Assembly: GCA_038503075.1 (NCBI GenBank)
Contig: JBCAML010000017.1
Coordinates: forward strand, 1,054,001-1,118,000
Direction of reading: 5' to 3'
DNA length: 64,000 nt
From: Gyromitra esculenta
Taxonomy: Eukaryota > Ascomycota > Pezizomycetes > Pezizales > Discinaceae
The position numbers and the translations under genes were made by a program. Numbering within the stretch: position 1 is the stretch's first letter; the number at the start of each line of letters is the position of its first letter. A model generated the notes under the pieces. The model saw nothing but the letters and a program-made list of their open reading frames with translations, did no database searches and was not told the DNA's origin. Below, piece after piece: positions 63,601 to 64,000 of this stretch.

Positions 63601-64000
63601 CTACTAGACCTTCGTCCTCCCTCCCTCACCCCCGCAAGACTTCACCGACTCGTTCCCCCCCCGCAAACAAACCCTTTCCCCCCATCCAACGGCCGTGGGG
63701 TTCGCGGGTGTTACCAATCCGGGGTATAACGCGGGGTTTTATAAACGAACGGGTGTTATATGAAGAAGTCAAAAAAAAAAATACCTCTGGGTAACCCTTG
63801 AGTACTTATCATGCCATAGAAGAAGTCAAAAAAGGCCAACATGCAAGATAAACATTCCCCCCCCCCACCCGATCCCCAACTTCCATTCAATACATGTACA
63901 AACACAACCAGGTATCCCGCTTCCTGGGGGAGGAGGGGTTACGAAATAATCGGAAAATACCCCCCCCCCTGCGCCAGCGGGAAGGTTCATGGGATTACCC

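Larger units (their letters stand above)
57532..64000. other. Long gene-free region with two small MITE-like elements
   Basis: No frame in this 6.5 kb shows family motifs, splice continuity or coding-like composition. The longest (62902-63564 minus) translates to unrelated-looking sequence. Inverted-repeat elements lie at 59305-59383 and 60522-60692. 63600-64000 is rich in C runs. Confidence 0.5.

Overview
The window looks like a chromosomal segment of a filamentous ascomycete (Pezizomycotina type). The host genes carry short 47-83 nt GT-AG introns with CTAAC/CTGAC-like branch sites, include a Zn(II)2Cys6 domain, and sit in long non-coding stretches next to a dense, nested retrotransposon cluster. 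I cannot name the species from the sequence alone.

Layout. 1-2.6 kb: right ends of two nested Ty3/gypsy chromodomain elements (A inserted in B) plus a solo LTR. 4.0-14 kb: host genes, namely an NADP-type short-chain dehydrogenase (minus, 5 exons), an acidic protein of unknown function (3 exons), an aldehyde dehydrogenase (4 exons, one of only 24 nt) and a possible small lipid-anchored protein. 15.0-16.8 kb: decayed DNA transposon with Clr5-like and integrase-core (rve) regions. 16.1-40 kb: the retrotransposon cluster. It holds element C (19.3-26.0 kb, many nonsense codons), element D (25.5-32.7 kb, sharing an LTR with C), element E (34.0-39.9 kb, full length, open gag and pol, 5-bp target duplication), solo gypsy LTRs in both orientations, and two about 0.93-kb TG...CA LTRs of a second family. 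Almost every LTR boundary is fixed by a 5-bp target-site duplication, so the insertion order can be read directly. 40.6-41.1 kb: a MITE with long inverted repeats. 42.6-44.2 kb: hexokinase-family gene (minus). 45-49 kb: three small hypothetical genes. 51.4-55.7 kb: a large SNF2-family remodeller gene (minus, 4 exons) coding for a Zn2Cys6 cluster, helicase core and PHD fingers. 56.7-57.5 kb: GILT-like thiol reductase with one intron. 57.5-64 kb: no convincing gene, two small MITE-like elements.

The most interesting system is the gypsy family itself. (1) gag and pol lie in different frames (pol is -1), and in all three elements gag ends on the heptamer TTTAAAC immediately followed by a stop codon, then 6-7 nt later a hairpin whose stem changes in a compensatory way between elements. 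This is a textbook -1 ribosomal frameshift site of the UUUAAAC type. (2) The sequence after the 5' LTR (TACGTTGCTT) is not tRNA-like but complementary to AAGCAACGT, found in the LTR about 50 nt after a TATA-like box. This predicts Tf1-style self-priming from the 5' end of the element's own RNA. (3) The U5 part of the LTR contains covarying hairpins, one with an invariant GGATA loop, enclosed by a covarying stem. (4) The LTR ends are TTTCA...TGAGA rather than TG...CA, supported by many target duplications. Element E is the best candidate for a recently active copy, but its chromodomain has lost the segment with the conserved Trp.
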